Shown: piece by piece, positions 50,161 to 61,600 of the stretch | Position numbering within the stretch: the stretch's first letter is position 1 | Layout: each line of letters opens with the position of its first letter | Origin: Pedobacter sp. W3I1 | GTDB lineage: Bacteria > Bacteroidota > Bacteroidia > Sphingobacteriales > Sphingobacteriaceae | Assembly: GCF_030816015.1 (NCBI RefSeq) | Contig: NZ_JAUSXN010000001.1 | Coordinates: 5,952,001-6,016,000, forward strand | Direction: 5' to 3' | DNA length: 64,000 bases | Made by a program: the position numbers and the translations under genes | Notes under the pieces: generated by a model | Databases searched by the model: none | Told to the model about the DNA's origin: nothing | The model's input: the letters and a program-made list of their open reading frames with translations, nothing else

Positions 50161-51681
50161 TTAATTACCACCATTAACCCAATACTCATTCAGTTTCATA
50201 TATGGATTGTTGTTCACTGCATCTGGGCTTATAGGCCAGGTCCAGGCACCACGACTAAATTTATCTGATGTAAGCACATTGTAAGAATATTGACTATTTA
50301 AAATTCTCTTTGTTCTTACCAAATCGAAGTAATGATGGCCCTCGCCAATCAATTCCCTTGAACGTTCGTAAAAAATAAATTCTTTAAGGTCTCCATTTGA
50401 AGGCGTATATGGAGATGCACCAGCGCGAGCTCTTACCAGGTTTACCAGTTTTATGGCTTCGGTATCTTCACTTATATTTGCAAGAGCCTCTGCCGCAAGC
50501 AGGAGTTCTCCACCATACCTAAAAATCATAAAAGTGTTGTCAGGATTGGCGTCTTCCTCACCAACGATAAAAGAGTTCTTGGCATATTTTAACAACATAA
50601 ACTTTCCATTATCTGAAAAAATATCTTCATTAAACCAGGTTGTTATCCTTTTATCGCTGCCATCCTGAAAAATTTTCTGCATGTACTCTCCCCTGTAGTA
50701 AGCAAAACTTACACGGTGGGTATACTCAGGCCTTTTGTATGGGTAATGCAAAAACATATCGGCAATAGGGGCAACATTCAATACCGCATCACCATAGTTT
50801 ATACTTTGATAAAACTCAAATAAGCTTTCTTCGGAACGGCCTTTAATAACCGTTGACCACTCTGAAAGTGGCAATAACCGATAGGCGTTACTCGCTACCA
50901 ATTCCTTGCCCAAAGCCGCGGTAGCTTGATAATATTTGCTGGCGTTAGCCCCGTCAAAACCAGCGTTCCACATATTCATTTCCATCATTAAAGCAATAAT
51001 GCTTCCCCTACTTGCCCGTACGCCTTTCAAAGCAGGGTCGCTATAGGTAAATGGAATTTCATTTTTGTGACTATTTAAATCGGCAATACATTTATTGAGA
51101 ACCGATACGAAATTTTCACGTGGTAGTGATGTAGAATGAAACGCATCTGTATAATAAACAACATCTCCATATAACCTAACCATGGTAAAGTAGCAAAGTG
51201 AGCGAATAAACGCAGCCTCAGCTTTAAACTGTCCTTTTTCTGTATCGGTAACTCCTGGTACGCCCTCATCTAATTTTGCGATCAAGATATTGGCGCCCTG
51301 AATGGCCCTATAATAGCTAGTCCAATTTGTTATTCTATCAAAATTGTAGTAATCCCATGGCTGTCCTCTTCTGATCAGGTTTAATAAATCGTTTCTGCCT
51401 AAATATTCAACGAATTCACGCGATGACGCGTTGTCTGACTGGCTTTCGTGCAATACTTCGCCTGACCTATATTCACCAACCGCACCAATGTAATGTGTTT
51501 CGTTTATTTTGCTAAAAACAATCCTCGATAAATCATAAATATTGGCCACAACGTCTTCTTTAGACTGGAAATAGTTGTTTCCCGTTAATTTATCAAGAGG
51601 CTGTATGTTTAAAAACTTTTTACATGAAGGCAAGCAAAAAGACGCCACGATAACTAAAGTGTAAATGATAACTTTTTTCAT
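50161..51681 (-). CDS. SusD/RagB-family lipoprotein of the second PUL II pair
   Basis: 506 residues, signal MKKVIIYTLVIVASFCLPSC with lipobox Cys then KKFLNIQPLDKL, the typical SusD start. SusD phrases: FKAEAAFIRSLCYFTMVRLY (about 185), SRGSIIALMMEMNMWNAGFD (about 235), FMIFRYGGELLLAAEALANI (about 395) and RSRELIGEGHHYFDLVRTKR (about 450). The surface lid lies over the SusC at 51693, 11 bases away. Ligand unknown. Confidence 0.93.
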   Translation of the reverse strand: MKKVIIYTLVIVASFCLPSCKKFLNIQPLDKLTGNNYFQSKEDVVANIYDLSRIVFSKINETHYIGAVGEYRSGEVLHESQSDNASSREFVEYLGRNDLLNLIRRGQPWDYYNFDRITNWTSYYRAIQGANILIAKLDEGVPGVTDTEKGQFKAEAAFIRSLCYFTMVRLYGDVVYYTDAFHSTSLPRENFVSVLNKCIADLNSHKNEIPFTYSDPALKGVRASRGSIIALMMEMNMWNAGFDGANASKYYQATAALGKELVASNAYRLLPLSEWSTVIKGRSEESLFEFYQSINYGDAVLNVAPIADMFLHYPYKRPEYTHRVSFAYYRGEYMQKIFQDGSDKRITTWFNEDIFSDNGKFMLLKYAKNSFIVGEEDANPDNTFMIFRYGGELLLAAEALANISEDTEAIKLVNLVRARAGASPYTPSNGDLKEFIFYERSRELIGEGHHYFDLVRTKRILNSQYSYNVLTSDKFSRGAWTWPISPDAVNNNPYMKLNEYWVNGGN

Positions 51682-51692
51682 AATAAATATTT

Positions 51693-54600
51693 TTAGTTGC
51701 CTGTATTAAGTTCTAAGTTTAAACCAATGTTATACGTACGTGGCACAGGATAACCGTTAGAAATATCGCGACCTAATGCAGTTACGTTTTCTGGATTTGG
51801 ACCACTGTACTTAGAAAATGTAATCAAGTTATTCGTTGAACCAAATATCCTTAAATTGGCAAGTCCAAATCTGCTTATCAACTTTTTATCGAACATGTAC
51901 GAAAGCGTTAAGTTGTTAATTTTCAGATAGGATCCACTTTCCTGCCATAAAGTTTGATCGGCTCTTAATGGCTGAATATTTCCATAACGGGCAAAATCGT
52001 AAGGGTATGGGTATTTAGCCACATCGCCAGGTGCCTGCCAGATATTCAAATCACCTAAAGGTACTACCGCGTTTAAGGCAAAAGGATCCCTCATGATGGC
52101 AATACGATCGGCAAGAGCGTTATTCAAGATTGTTCTATCCGCGGTATAACTTGCGTACATATTTAGGCCCCATTTTTTATACCGCAGGGTAAATGATAAA
52201 CCACCAGTAAACAACGGTTGTGAGTTTCCGGTAATTTCGTAATCTCTGCCATCCAGAATATAATCGCCATTTACATCTTTTAAGATCGGGTCTCCCCCGT
52301 AAAAGAAGGTGTTATTGGTTTGGTATCTTTTTCCGGTAACCGGATCTACTGGCACATCCGCATCGGTACCATAAACGCCCTGGTTAATTCTTAAATAGTT
52401 TGATAAGGTATTTCTGCCCACACGGAAAACATTGTGTTGCAGGTAACCAGAGCCATCGAAACGGATATATTGCCCGTTATACTCTTCTGGTAATTTTAAC
52501 AGCACATCTCGGTTATACGCTCCGTTTATGGAGAAAGATAAGTCAAAATCTTTACTGGTGATGGCCTTTACATTTAGGCTGATTTCAGTACCGTAATTAG
52601 CGATACCCAAATCATTACTCGATAATTTGTTAAAACCCGTGGTATTTGATAAAACACGATCGAACAATAAATTATCTACCTTTTTGAAATAGGTATCCAC
52701 AACGATCGAGAATCTGTTCAGGAAGCCTAAATCAAAACCAAGATTGTACTGACTGGTAGTAGTTGGCTTTAATGAAGGATTTGGAATTAAATCATAGTCG
52801 ATACCAATGGTTTGCGTATTGTTGTAATTTCCATTTAGGTTATAAATACCATAAATACTTTGAAGATTACCTGTAGGTACAATATTTTGGCCCCATGTTA
52901 ATCTTACACTACCATAATCTAACCATTTTTGATCTGTTAACCAGTTTTCTTTATTAAAATTCCACCTCAAACCCACTGAAGAGTTTTTAGAATATGGATT
53001 TTCCAAACCGCTTGATGATGTACCATCTAAACGGTAAGAGAATTCAGCAACATATTTCTTATCGTAATCGTAAGATAATGAACCTGCAAAAGACGCGATT
53101 GTTGCATTTTTATAACTACTTAAAACCCCACCACCCCTTGAGTAATAACCGTCGTAACCGATTGGACCCTGAAGCTGATCGTTTGGAATTCTTTCCTGTC
53201 TGCTTATGGATGATTGTGAACCTTGTTTATAAATTTCGTTAAATGTGTTAATAAAGAAATTATGCTTTTCGCCTAAGGTTTTAGCGTAAGTGATCGCGTT
53301 TCTATTATATAACTGGAAGTTTCTTCCGTTATAATCATAAAGTTTGGCAAACTGTCCGTTGGCCGCAGCTGGCGTAAATGTTGTTTCAGTATCTGAAGTA
53401 TAATCATAACTTAAGGTAGATGAAGCCGCAAAACCTGGTATAAATTCATAACGGGCATCGATATTCGCTCTTAAGTTTCTCGAATTATTATCATTCAGCG
53501 TTTGCAAAGCAGATAACACCCCACCAGATGCCTGATAAAACGACGGAGGTGGTAATAGTGTTGATGCCTGTCCGTTTGCAGCTACACCCGATTGAAGTAA
53601 GCCGGCACCGTTACCTTTATTTTGTTTACCTACCGAACCGTTAACAAAACCGAAAAATCTAAATTTATCATTCGGTTTAAACTCCATGTTCATGTTCAAA
53701 TTGTAACGGTTATAACCTGTATTTTTAATTACGCCTTTTTCAGAATAATAACCCATATTGGCTTTATAATTGAACTTTTGATCACCGCCATCCATAGCCA
53801 GGTTATGACTTTGGTTAAAGGTAGTTTGGTAAAACACATCCTGCCAATCAGTGGAATTGTTCCAATATGCGTTTAAACTGTCGGCAAGGAAAGGTGTATT
53901 GCTAATCCCCCTGATTTGATTAAGGGTCTGCGCGTTTAAAATAATCTGTTGAATCTTTAATTGACGTTCAGAATTACCACCTAATGTTTCGCGTAATTTA
54001 GGCGGTGCATTAACGAAAAAGTTCGAGACATATTTAATACGCGGCACTTTCGAGTTACCTCTTTTTGTAGTAATGATGATTACGCCATAAGCACCTCTCG
54101 AACCATACATGGAAGTTGCCTGCGCATCTTTCAGGATTTGGATATTTTCGATATCCTCCTGAGGGATTAGCGAAAGTGGGCTCACCCCGGGGCCCTGTGT
54201 TTGAAAACCAAACTCTGCTGCTTTATCCGCATCTAAAGGCACCCCATCAATAATATATAATGGTGATGTAGGTTGTAAAAATGAATCGTTACCACTACCA
54301 GATATACTTAAACTCGACAAACCACGAAGCTGAACCGATCCTCTGAAACCCGGCGCGCCGGTATTGTTCTGGATATTTAATCCCGGTACTTTACCCTGTA
54401 AAAGTGTTTCTATATTGGATACAGGAACATCGGCTACATCTTTATTGGTTAGCACGGTTACCGAACCCGCAGTAGTTTCTTTCGGCCTATTCTGATAAGC
54501 TACAATAATTACCTCGCTCAGATCTTTACGGTCTTCGCTAATGTTAACTGTAATATTGGTTTGATCAGTAATTTTAACTGATGAGGTGTTGTAACCTAAA

Positions 54601-54839
54601 AATTTAAATAAAAGTGTTCCTCCAACAGGTACGTTAACCGAAAACTTTCCATCGCCATTGGTTTGCGTTAAGCCCTTATTTGTGCTCTGCAAAATAACCG
54701 ATACGCCTGGCACCCCCTGTTTGGTATCTTTATCCAGAACCCTACCATTTACAATAATATTTTTTTCTTGCGAATAGGCATTCGTACCACATATTATACA
54801 TACAATAAGTAATGTATATAAAAGTATATTTCTTTTCAT
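51693..54839 (-). CDS. SusC/RagA TonB-dependent receptor of the second PUL II pair
   Basis: About 1048 residues from MKRNILLYTLLIVCIICGTN (an in-frame Met lies seven codons upstream). Signal ending AYSQ, carboxypeptidase-D-like domain (about 28-105, VLDKDTKQGVPGVSVILQST), TonB-box-like DLSEVIIVAYQNRPKETTAG (about 108), plug with SusC signature ILKDAQATSMYGSRGAYGV (about 235), barrel ending VPRTYNIGLNLELNTGN. No STN domain. The 21-base gap after DUF5007 and 11-base gap to SusD mean it lies in the middle of the long operon rather than at its head. Confidence 0.94.
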   Translation of the reverse strand: MKRNILLYTLLIVCIICGTNAYSQEKNIIVNGRVLDKDTKQGVPGVSVILQSTNKGLTQTNGDGKFSVNVPVGGTLLFKFLGYNTSSVKITDQTNITVNISEDRKDLSEVIIVAYQNRPKETTAGSVTVLTNKDVADVPVSNIETLLQGKVPGLNIQNNTGAPGFRGSVQLRGLSSLSISGSGNDSFLQPTSPLYIIDGVPLDADKAAEFGFQTQGPGVSPLSLIPQEDIENIQILKDAQATSMYGSRGAYGVIIITTKRGNSKVPRIKYVSNFFVNAPPKLRETLGGNSERQLKIQQIILNAQTLNQIRGISNTPFLADSLNAYWNNSTDWQDVFYQTTFNQSHNLAMDGGDQKFNYKANMGYYSEKGVIKNTGYNRYNLNMNMEFKPNDKFRFFGFVNGSVGKQNKGNGAGLLQSGVAANGQASTLLPPPSFYQASGGVLSALQTLNDNNSRNLRANIDARYEFIPGFAASSTLSYDYTSDTETTFTPAAANGQFAKLYDYNGRNFQLYNRNAITYAKTLGEKHNFFINTFNEIYKQGSQSSISRQERIPNDQLQGPIGYDGYYSRGGGVLSSYKNATIASFAGSLSYDYDKKYVAEFSYRLDGTSSSGLENPYSKNSSVGLRWNFNKENWLTDQKWLDYGSVRLTWGQNIVPTGNLQSIYGIYNLNGNYNNTQTIGIDYDLIPNPSLKPTTTSQYNLGFDLGFLNRFSIVVDTYFKKVDNLLFDRVLSNTTGFNKLSSNDLGIANYGTEISLNVKAITSKDFDLSFSINGAYNRDVLLKLPEEYNGQYIRFDGSGYLQHNVFRVGRNTLSNYLRINQGVYGTDADVPVDPVTGKRYQTNNTFFYGGDPILKDVNGDYILDGRDYEITGNSQPLFTGGLSFTLRYKKWGLNMYASYTADRTILNNALADRIAIMRDPFALNAVVPLGDLNIWQAPGDVAKYPYPYDFARYGNIQPLRADQTLWQESGSYLKINNLTLSYMFDKKLISRFGLANLRIFGSTNNLITFSKYSGPNPENVTALGRDISNGYPVPRTYNIGLNLELNTGN

Positions 54840-54860
54840 AATATTAGCTTTATTGATCAA

Positions 54861-55952
54861 CTATTCGTTAGCAAATTTTGGGTTCTCATTTTTGAAATAA
54901 AAGACGATTTCCCAGTCGCCAGCCTTGTAAATAGCGAAATCGATACCGAAACTGCCCACTGTACGTGTACCCCCAAAACCAATCCGGGAGTAACTCAACT
55001 CTGCTTTTGCCCTCGATCCGCCTCTAGCGTAAGATGTAGGGATTTCTACCAATGGAATTGGATAAGCAACATCGTACTGAACATACTTATCTGTTTTTTG
55101 CATATTAAACCCATGGATCATTTTATCCCAAACCGTTTCATTGAAGAACTTCGGATCAATCGGTAAAGAATCTTTGCCCAAAACCACGATCCGCAATGAG
55201 TGTCCGTTGCCTCCAGAAGTAAATGGACGGATGTAAACAATCGCATCCTTTTTATCATTGTTACTTACTAAGTTTAAGTTAGAAGTAGCGCCGATTACGT
55301 TATTTAAATACGGGCGGATATAATCTCTCAATTTTTTATCTAAAGGAAATTTTGGGTCAGGAGATGGCAAACCCGTATAGGCGTTAAAATCATTCGATGG
55401 CTCGTATGGGCGCTCTCTGAAAGGTCTGATCTGAAAATCTCTGATCAGCCTTTCACCGCCTGTATTTTTAACCTTCACATCAAAAAAGCGGGTATCCTGT
55501 GCAAAATTGGTACTATCCGTTGGACGGGGCTTCAATATCTGATTGGTTGCCGAAGGCCACAAAATGAATTCACCTGATGAACGTATTTCAAATATAGAAT
55601 GCGTTTCAATTTTTCTTTTCGCTTCAATTTCAGCCAGACTTTTCTCTAAACCCGTGTAAGGAGCGGTCCAAACATAAGTAGGCGCCGTTGTAAAAAGATC
55701 GTTCACTGGTTTTCCATCACCAAACCTAACGTTTACAATTTCAAACGTAATTGGATTGGTTGAGTTATCACTATTAAAACCACCGATAAGATTGGTTCTA
55801 CCAATTATGGGTTCAAGAATTTTATTGCTAAAATTCACATTGTTGCTGATATAATCTTTCTCATCTGGCAAGTCGAAAATCTTTTTACAGCTACTGCAAA
55901 CAGTGATAGCAAGTAAAAGGAGCGCAAAATATTTATTTATGATAGATTTCAT
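54861..55952 (-). CDS. DUF5007-like lipoprotein
   Basis: From MKSIINKYFALLLLAITVCS it is 363 residues; the frame is open 12 codons upstream, but those residues are not signal-like. Lipobox CSSC then KKIFDLPDEKDYISNNVNF, the opening I associate with DUF5007 proteins of Bacteroidota. The body is beta-rich with no catalytic motif (VNVRFGDGKPVNDLFTTAPT, DFQIRPFRERPYEPSNDF, a C-terminal DFAIYKAGDWEIVFYFKNEN). Function unknown. It lies between the FAS1/F5/8C gene and the second susC and probably belongs to the first SusCD module. Confidence 0.75.
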   Translation of the reverse strand: MKSIINKYFALLLLAITVCSSCKKIFDLPDEKDYISNNVNFSNKILEPIIGRTNLIGGFNSDNSTNPITFEIVNVRFGDGKPVNDLFTTAPTYVWTAPYTGLEKSLAEIEAKRKIETHSIFEIRSSGEFILWPSATNQILKPRPTDSTNFAQDTRFFDVKVKNTGGERLIRDFQIRPFRERPYEPSNDFNAYTGLPSPDPKFPLDKKLRDYIRPYLNNVIGATSNLNLVSNNDKKDAIVYIRPFTSGGNGHSLRIVVLGKDSLPIDPKFFNETVWDKMIHGFNMQKTDKYVQYDVAYPIPLVEIPTSYARGGSRAKAELSYSRIGFGGTRTVGSFGIDFAIYKAGDWEIVFYFKNENPKFANE

Positions 55953-55987
55953 TGGAGTATTTATTTTAATGTTTCTATTTCGCATCA

Positions 55988-57110
55988 CTATTTCGTTTTG
56001 TTTATGGTAAACTCAGCCAACTGGAATGTTCCGCTGTTTCTCAATTCGGTGATAACAACACGGTAAAATTTATAGGCAACAGTGTTTGTACATCTAAATA
56101 CCTTTTGCTGATATCTTTCTTCAAAGAAGAAGTTAGACCTTCTATCCAATTCTACCCAATTCGTACCATCCATAGAGCCTTCATATGTCCAGGCTTTAGG
56201 ATCTCTTTCGTTGGCATCATTTGCCGAGGTTAAGGTATATACCGATGAAACCGCCGGAGTTTTAAGTTCAAACCTCATCCATAACTCACCCTGTAAGTCG
56301 GCTAGGAATTTAGTGTGATCATCACCATCAATTACTTTCCTCGAATTTTCTCCACTGGTTATACCGCCGCCATTTTCGCGGTTAGATGAAAATACACCGC
56401 CAATTTCAAGGAACAGGTTTGGTGGTGGCGGTACAAAGGTTAGCCGGGTAACGAATTCGTTAAAACCAAATACGTGATCGGCACTGATTACATGCACTAT
56501 GCCGTTTTTTGGTTTTAATGTTATTTGATGAGGTTGTACTGGCTGCCCAGTTGCGGATAAACTTGCTTTTTTTGGTATTGTTAAAATTGATAATCGCCGG
56601 CCCCGCACCAACCTGGCCAGAAGCCGAAATATGAGTTACACTCGCATGCATTGGGTAAGCAATATGTACACTGGTTAGGTCTAATCCATCCTGAAGTGTC
56701 AATGAATCGGTCGTTTTCTTACCCCTGATGATATAGTATGAAGTCATGGTATCTAACTGAACGGCATCAATATTGGCTAAAAAAAGTGCATCCTTATCAG
56801 ACTGCTTTCTCAAGGTATTTAAGTTTCGTAAAGCCAGCTGAAAGCTTGGGTTGGTAACCGCAAATAGCGTAACATTACTATCGGTTAATGTTTTTTTCAA
56901 GCCCATTCTATCAATCGCTACGATTAGCGAATCGAAAACCCCTGGTTTACTTTTCAAATACTCGTAAGTATTTCCGGCAAACGTTACATTCTGTTCTGGA
57001 GCATCATAAAACCCTCCGTTTTTTTTGCAAGCCGAATGGATTAGCGTTAGCAACGATAAAATTGCTAAAGCGCTCATGTATTTTATTGAATTTTTCATAT
57101 CCGTTATCAT
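55988..57110 (-). pseudogene. FAS1 + F5/8C lipoprotein, frameshifted
   Basis: The N-terminal frame (57110 to 56460) has signal MKNSIKYMSALAILSLLTLI with lipobox Cys then KKNGGF, and a FAS1 domain (AIDRMGLKKTLTDSNVTLFA). It then runs into nonsense after NFNNTKKSKF. The other frame (to 55988) continues the FAS1 end (KPKNGIVHVISADHVFGFNE) and an F5/8C domain (VYTLTSANDANERDPKAWTY, FYRVVITELRNSGTFQLAEF). Dropping one A from the A7 run (complement of 56566-56572 or so) joins them as NFNNTKKASLSATGQP. TAATG overlaps the stop of the preceding SusD gene, indicating translational coupling. The break may be a true lesion or a homopolymer error. Confidence 0.85.
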
Positions 57111-58628
57111 TAGCGCCAGTAAGCATTTTGGGTTAATAAACTATTTTGAGAAATAAGCCTCCTTGATATTGGCCAGTAAATTCCGCCAGAATTAATGAGG
57201 TTCATAAATTTGGCATCGTTTTGTTTGATCTTGTTGTAGCGGATCAAATCATACCATCTTGAGCCTTCGCCCAACAATTCGCGGTGACGCTCCTCGAAGA
57301 TTAATTTTATAATATCATCCGTACCGAGATTGAAAGTGAATCCGGTACCTTCTTCATACCTTCTTGCCTGAACACTTACCAACTCATTTATTGCACCAAG
57401 TTGATCGCCCAAAACGGATAATGCCTCAGCACGCAAAAGAATAATATCTTCCAGGCGGGTAAAAATCAAAGCACTGGTAAAATATCTGAAGTTCGGATCA
57501 GTTCCACCCGCCCTGGATCACTTTAATTTTACTGAAAATTGGATACTTACCGTTCAGATTTGTAAAATATCTCCCATCGTATTTAGCCTGTCCTAAAGTA
57601 TCAACAGCAAACCTCTGGTCTTTTCCAATATTGAAATATTTCAGAATCGAATCTTTGGGAAGATAAATATCTGGAATTGATTTAGTCATAACCGGCTCCG
57701 CTAAGGTTAACTCTTCAATATGTCCTGTTGATGAACCATCAACATGCCCATAGTCGGAGTTGAAACCGAACATCTGCCTGGTATTTTTATTGTAGAAGAA
57801 TCCGTTAGAATTTGATAAGTCACCAGTTGAGGTAAAACCGCCAGCACTCCTGCCATAATTATCTTCAACAAACTTGGCATATTTAGCAACGTTGGTATAA
57901 TCGCTATTCCAGGCTGCTAAATGCGCTAATACCGCGTAGGCTGTCACTTTTGTTGCCAGAGCTCCGCCCCATCTTCCCGAAGTTTCATTGTAATAATCAG
58001 TTGGCTGTTGTACATCACCACCACTATAGATAAATGGCATGTCAGCCGCTGCTTTTAAAATTTCCTGTTCGGCCCATGCTAATATCCTGGCTTGGCTTTC
58101 GCGGGGCTTATTCGTAAATTTACCTTCATCCGATGAAGTAATAAATGGTACATCACCCCAAATCCTAACCATATAGAAATAGGCAAAGGCTCTTAAAAAT
58201 CTAGCTTGTGCAATATCAACGGTCATGTTATTGCTCGTGTAACGTTTATCCGTTTCTTTAACATGCGCAATATTTTCTAAGAAAACATTGGCACCGTTTA
58301 CAATGGCGTAAAACCTTGTCCAATCAGATAACGATTCGAGCACTGGATATGAAGCATTTAAATTATTGCCAATAACCGCTTTCAGATCCTGTCTTTTTGG
58401 GCTTAAAAATTCTCCGGTTCTTACATCACCGTAAATCCAGTGCCCATTATTGTCTGATAAAGCAGCGCGCGTTAAGGCATAAACACCCAAAATTCCCGAG
58501 CGGGCATCTTCTACCGTATTCCAGGCATTTTTTTCGCCTACAACTCTGGTAGAATCTGTTTCTAAAGCTTTATTACAGCTGGAAAAGGCTACCACAGAAA
58601 TCAGAAGTATGTATAATATATTTTTCAT
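57110..58628 (-). pseudogene. SusD/RagB-family lipoprotein of the first PUL II pair, frameshifted
   Basis: The first frame (58628 to 57498) starts MKNILYILLISVVAFSSCNK (lipobox Cys) and carries SusD phrases ILGVYALTRAALSDN, ARFLRAFAYFYMVRIWGDVP and TKVTAYAVLAHLAAWNSDY, ending IKVIQGGWN. The second frame (57469 to 57110) holds the SusD C-terminus: LEDIILLRAEALSVLGDQLG and LIFEERHRELLGEGSRWYDL. Removing one G at 57507-57509 gives IQGGGTDPNFRYFTSALIFT and an intact protein of about 506 residues. A start at 58661 or 58682 would overlap the SusC end. If the break is real, this pair lacks a full lid protein. Confidence 0.87.
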
Positions 58629-58662
58629 CTCGCTTGATGTATTGTTAGTTCTTGTTTTCATC

Positions 58663-61600
58663 TTATAGATCCATTTTAACACCTAGGGTATATGTTCTTG
58701 GGATGGGTTGGCCATAACCGGTATCGATACCGTCGTAACTAACCAGTTCAGGATCTTGACCGGTGTAAGGTGTGATGGTGAAAATGTTACTCACTGAACC
58801 GTATACGAAGAATTTGCTGATTTTGATGTTTTTCTTATTGAGCAAGTTACCCAGTTCGTAACCTAATGATACTTGCCTTAATTTTAAGAATGAAGCATTC
58901 TCCAAGAAAAGATCCTGATCTGCACGATACGGAATTACGGTACTCCAAGGGTTATAAAGTGGATATTTTGAGTAATCTCCACGTTTTTCCCAGAAGGTGA
59001 TTTCTTTAACAGAATTGATATCAGTATTACCTTCGCGGTTTACAAAATCGAAACGGCTAGCCATTTCCTGGTTGATTAGCTTTCTACCTAAATTAAAGTA
59101 AAAGCTTGTACCTAAACTCCAATTGCCATATTTAAAGTTGTTATCAAAACCACCCGCAATGGTTGGCAAAGAATGTCCTTTTAATACTTTATCATTATCA
59201 TCAATTGTATTATCGCCATTTTGATCTTGCCAACGTGGATCACCAGCTTTTAAAGCGATTCCTTTATATTTTAATTTTTGTCCGTTAACCACCGGCACAT
59301 CAGCATCTGAGGTATAAATACCGTTGTTAACCAATAACCAATATTGGTCTACCGGCTGGCCAACCTTTAAAAACCTGTTGCCTACAATCAGCTGATCCAA
59401 TCCTCTAGGCAATGCCTTCAGTTCGTTCGAGTTGTGGTTAAAGTTTAAGGCAGAACTCCATGAAAATTTACTTTTCGCTATTACCTGACCGCTAATGGTT
59501 ACATCAATGCCCATATTATTAACAGACATACCACTTTCGATAGATTGTTTGTAACCATATTCAGCATAAGCCGGAATACCAATTAATTGATTTTTATCGG
59601 TTTTGCTATACAAGTCAACAGAAAGGTGAAGACGGTTTTTTAGCAGCGCAGCATCAGCACCAATATTAACTTGATCAGAATACGACCATGGCACACCATA
59701 ACCTACCCAACCAAATTGGTAAGAACGGGTTAAAACACCAAACGCATTATATCCTGGCACGGTTAAATTACCGGTATAGCCAACCGAGGCTGTATATTGT
59801 GGACCCTGCGCATAATTATCGTAACTAAACGTACGTCCCATTCTACCAACGCTTGCACGTAATACTAAATCATCAACGAGCCTGTTATCTTTCAAAAATT
59901 CATTTTTGATATTCCATGCTGCAGAAATAGTTGGCGAATAAAACCAGCGGCTTGTTGGCTGTGCGTTTGAAGAGCCATCTAAACGTAATATGGCTGACAA
60001 GAAGTATTTTTCATTAAATGAATAATCGGCTTTTCCATAGAAAGACAATAAGTTATCTTCCGTTTTATCAAGAAAACGATAGGTCAATTCTCTCGGGAAA
60101 GCCACAGGAGTTAAGTAATTTCCATTATCCGAACCGTTATCGTTTTTAGGTTTCGAATCGAGCAAATTGATTTTGATGTAATCGTTAACACCTTTATAGG
60201 CATAAGCGTTACTGTATTTATAAATATCCCATTGCACGGATTGTCCCAAGGCAAAATGGAAATCGTGAACCTTATTCAGATTTAAATCGTAAGTCACCTT
60301 GTTATCCACTATTAATCTTTGGCTAAAACCATAATAATTGGATGCGTAACTGTTTCCCTGCAAAAGCGTTCTGGCATAGAAAACATCTCTGTAGCCCTCA
60401 CTATAATCAGCATTAAAAGAGGAAATCACTTTAAATTTGCCAAAAGTTCCTTCTAATTTGGCATAGCCCTGAATACTGTTTGTTTTGTTATCATCAAAAC
60501 CCTTGGTATACTGCTGCAGATAAGACCCATAGAAATCCTTATTTGGAGGAAGTGGCGCACTCAGATCAGGAAAATAATTAAGCTGTGTAAACCGATCGCG
60601 CAAGCTTTTATTTCTATTGCGGTTTAACCTGTTGGCATTAATCATTGTGGAGAACAGCAACCATTTGGTTGGCTTCATATTGATATTGAAAGTGGCACTA
60701 TAACGGTCGATACCCGTATCATCCGCTACACCTTTACTTTTGGTGTTGCCCAATGCAAACCTAAAATTCGCCCTGTCGGTACCACCGGCAAGAGAAAAAT
60801 TAACACCGTATATTAAAGCGTTTTTATAGTATAAATCAGTCCAGTCTGATTTTCCACTATATATATTATTTAGTGAATCACTTAAATATACCGGATACTC
60901 CTCATCATCAGAATACCTTCCGTTGGTGGTATAAACATCATAAAAACGCTGTCTAAACTCATTTTCATATTTACCATTGATGGTATTTACAGTTGGCTTT
61001 TGCACCATTCCTATATATGAATTGAAGGATATGGCGCGATATTTACCAACAGCTGTTTTAGAAGTTAAAACAATTACGCCGTTCACACCCCTTGGCCCGT
61101 AAATACAAGTAGATGCTAAATCTTTAAGCACTTCTACGGATGCGATATTATTCATATCAATACCTGCCAATAAATTAGTTGCAGGGCCGATTCGATTAAA
61201 ATCGAATTGTTGCGTATCAAAAGCAAAAGGATGTTCACGTACTAACGGGATTCCATCAAGCACAACCAGTGGCTGTGCATCATATAAATCCTTTTTAGAC
61301 AATAGCGGCATTGCTGCCCCTCTGATAAACATATTCTGGATAGAGCCAGGCTCGCCTGATGGCTCCTGAACATACAGACCAGCAAAATTGCCCTTTAAGT
61401 TTTGCTGTAATGAAATAGCAGGGAAGAGCGACAGATCTTTGGTTTCTTTTTGTACACCACCAGACAATTTGTTGTAAATTGTTTTTTTCCTGATCTGCTC
61501 GAGGCTATCCTTTCGTAATGAATCTTTCTGTGACACGAACTTAATTTTTGTCGTATCCTGAAAGATCAAATAATTAATTGTTAGGCCTTTATGAAGTTTT

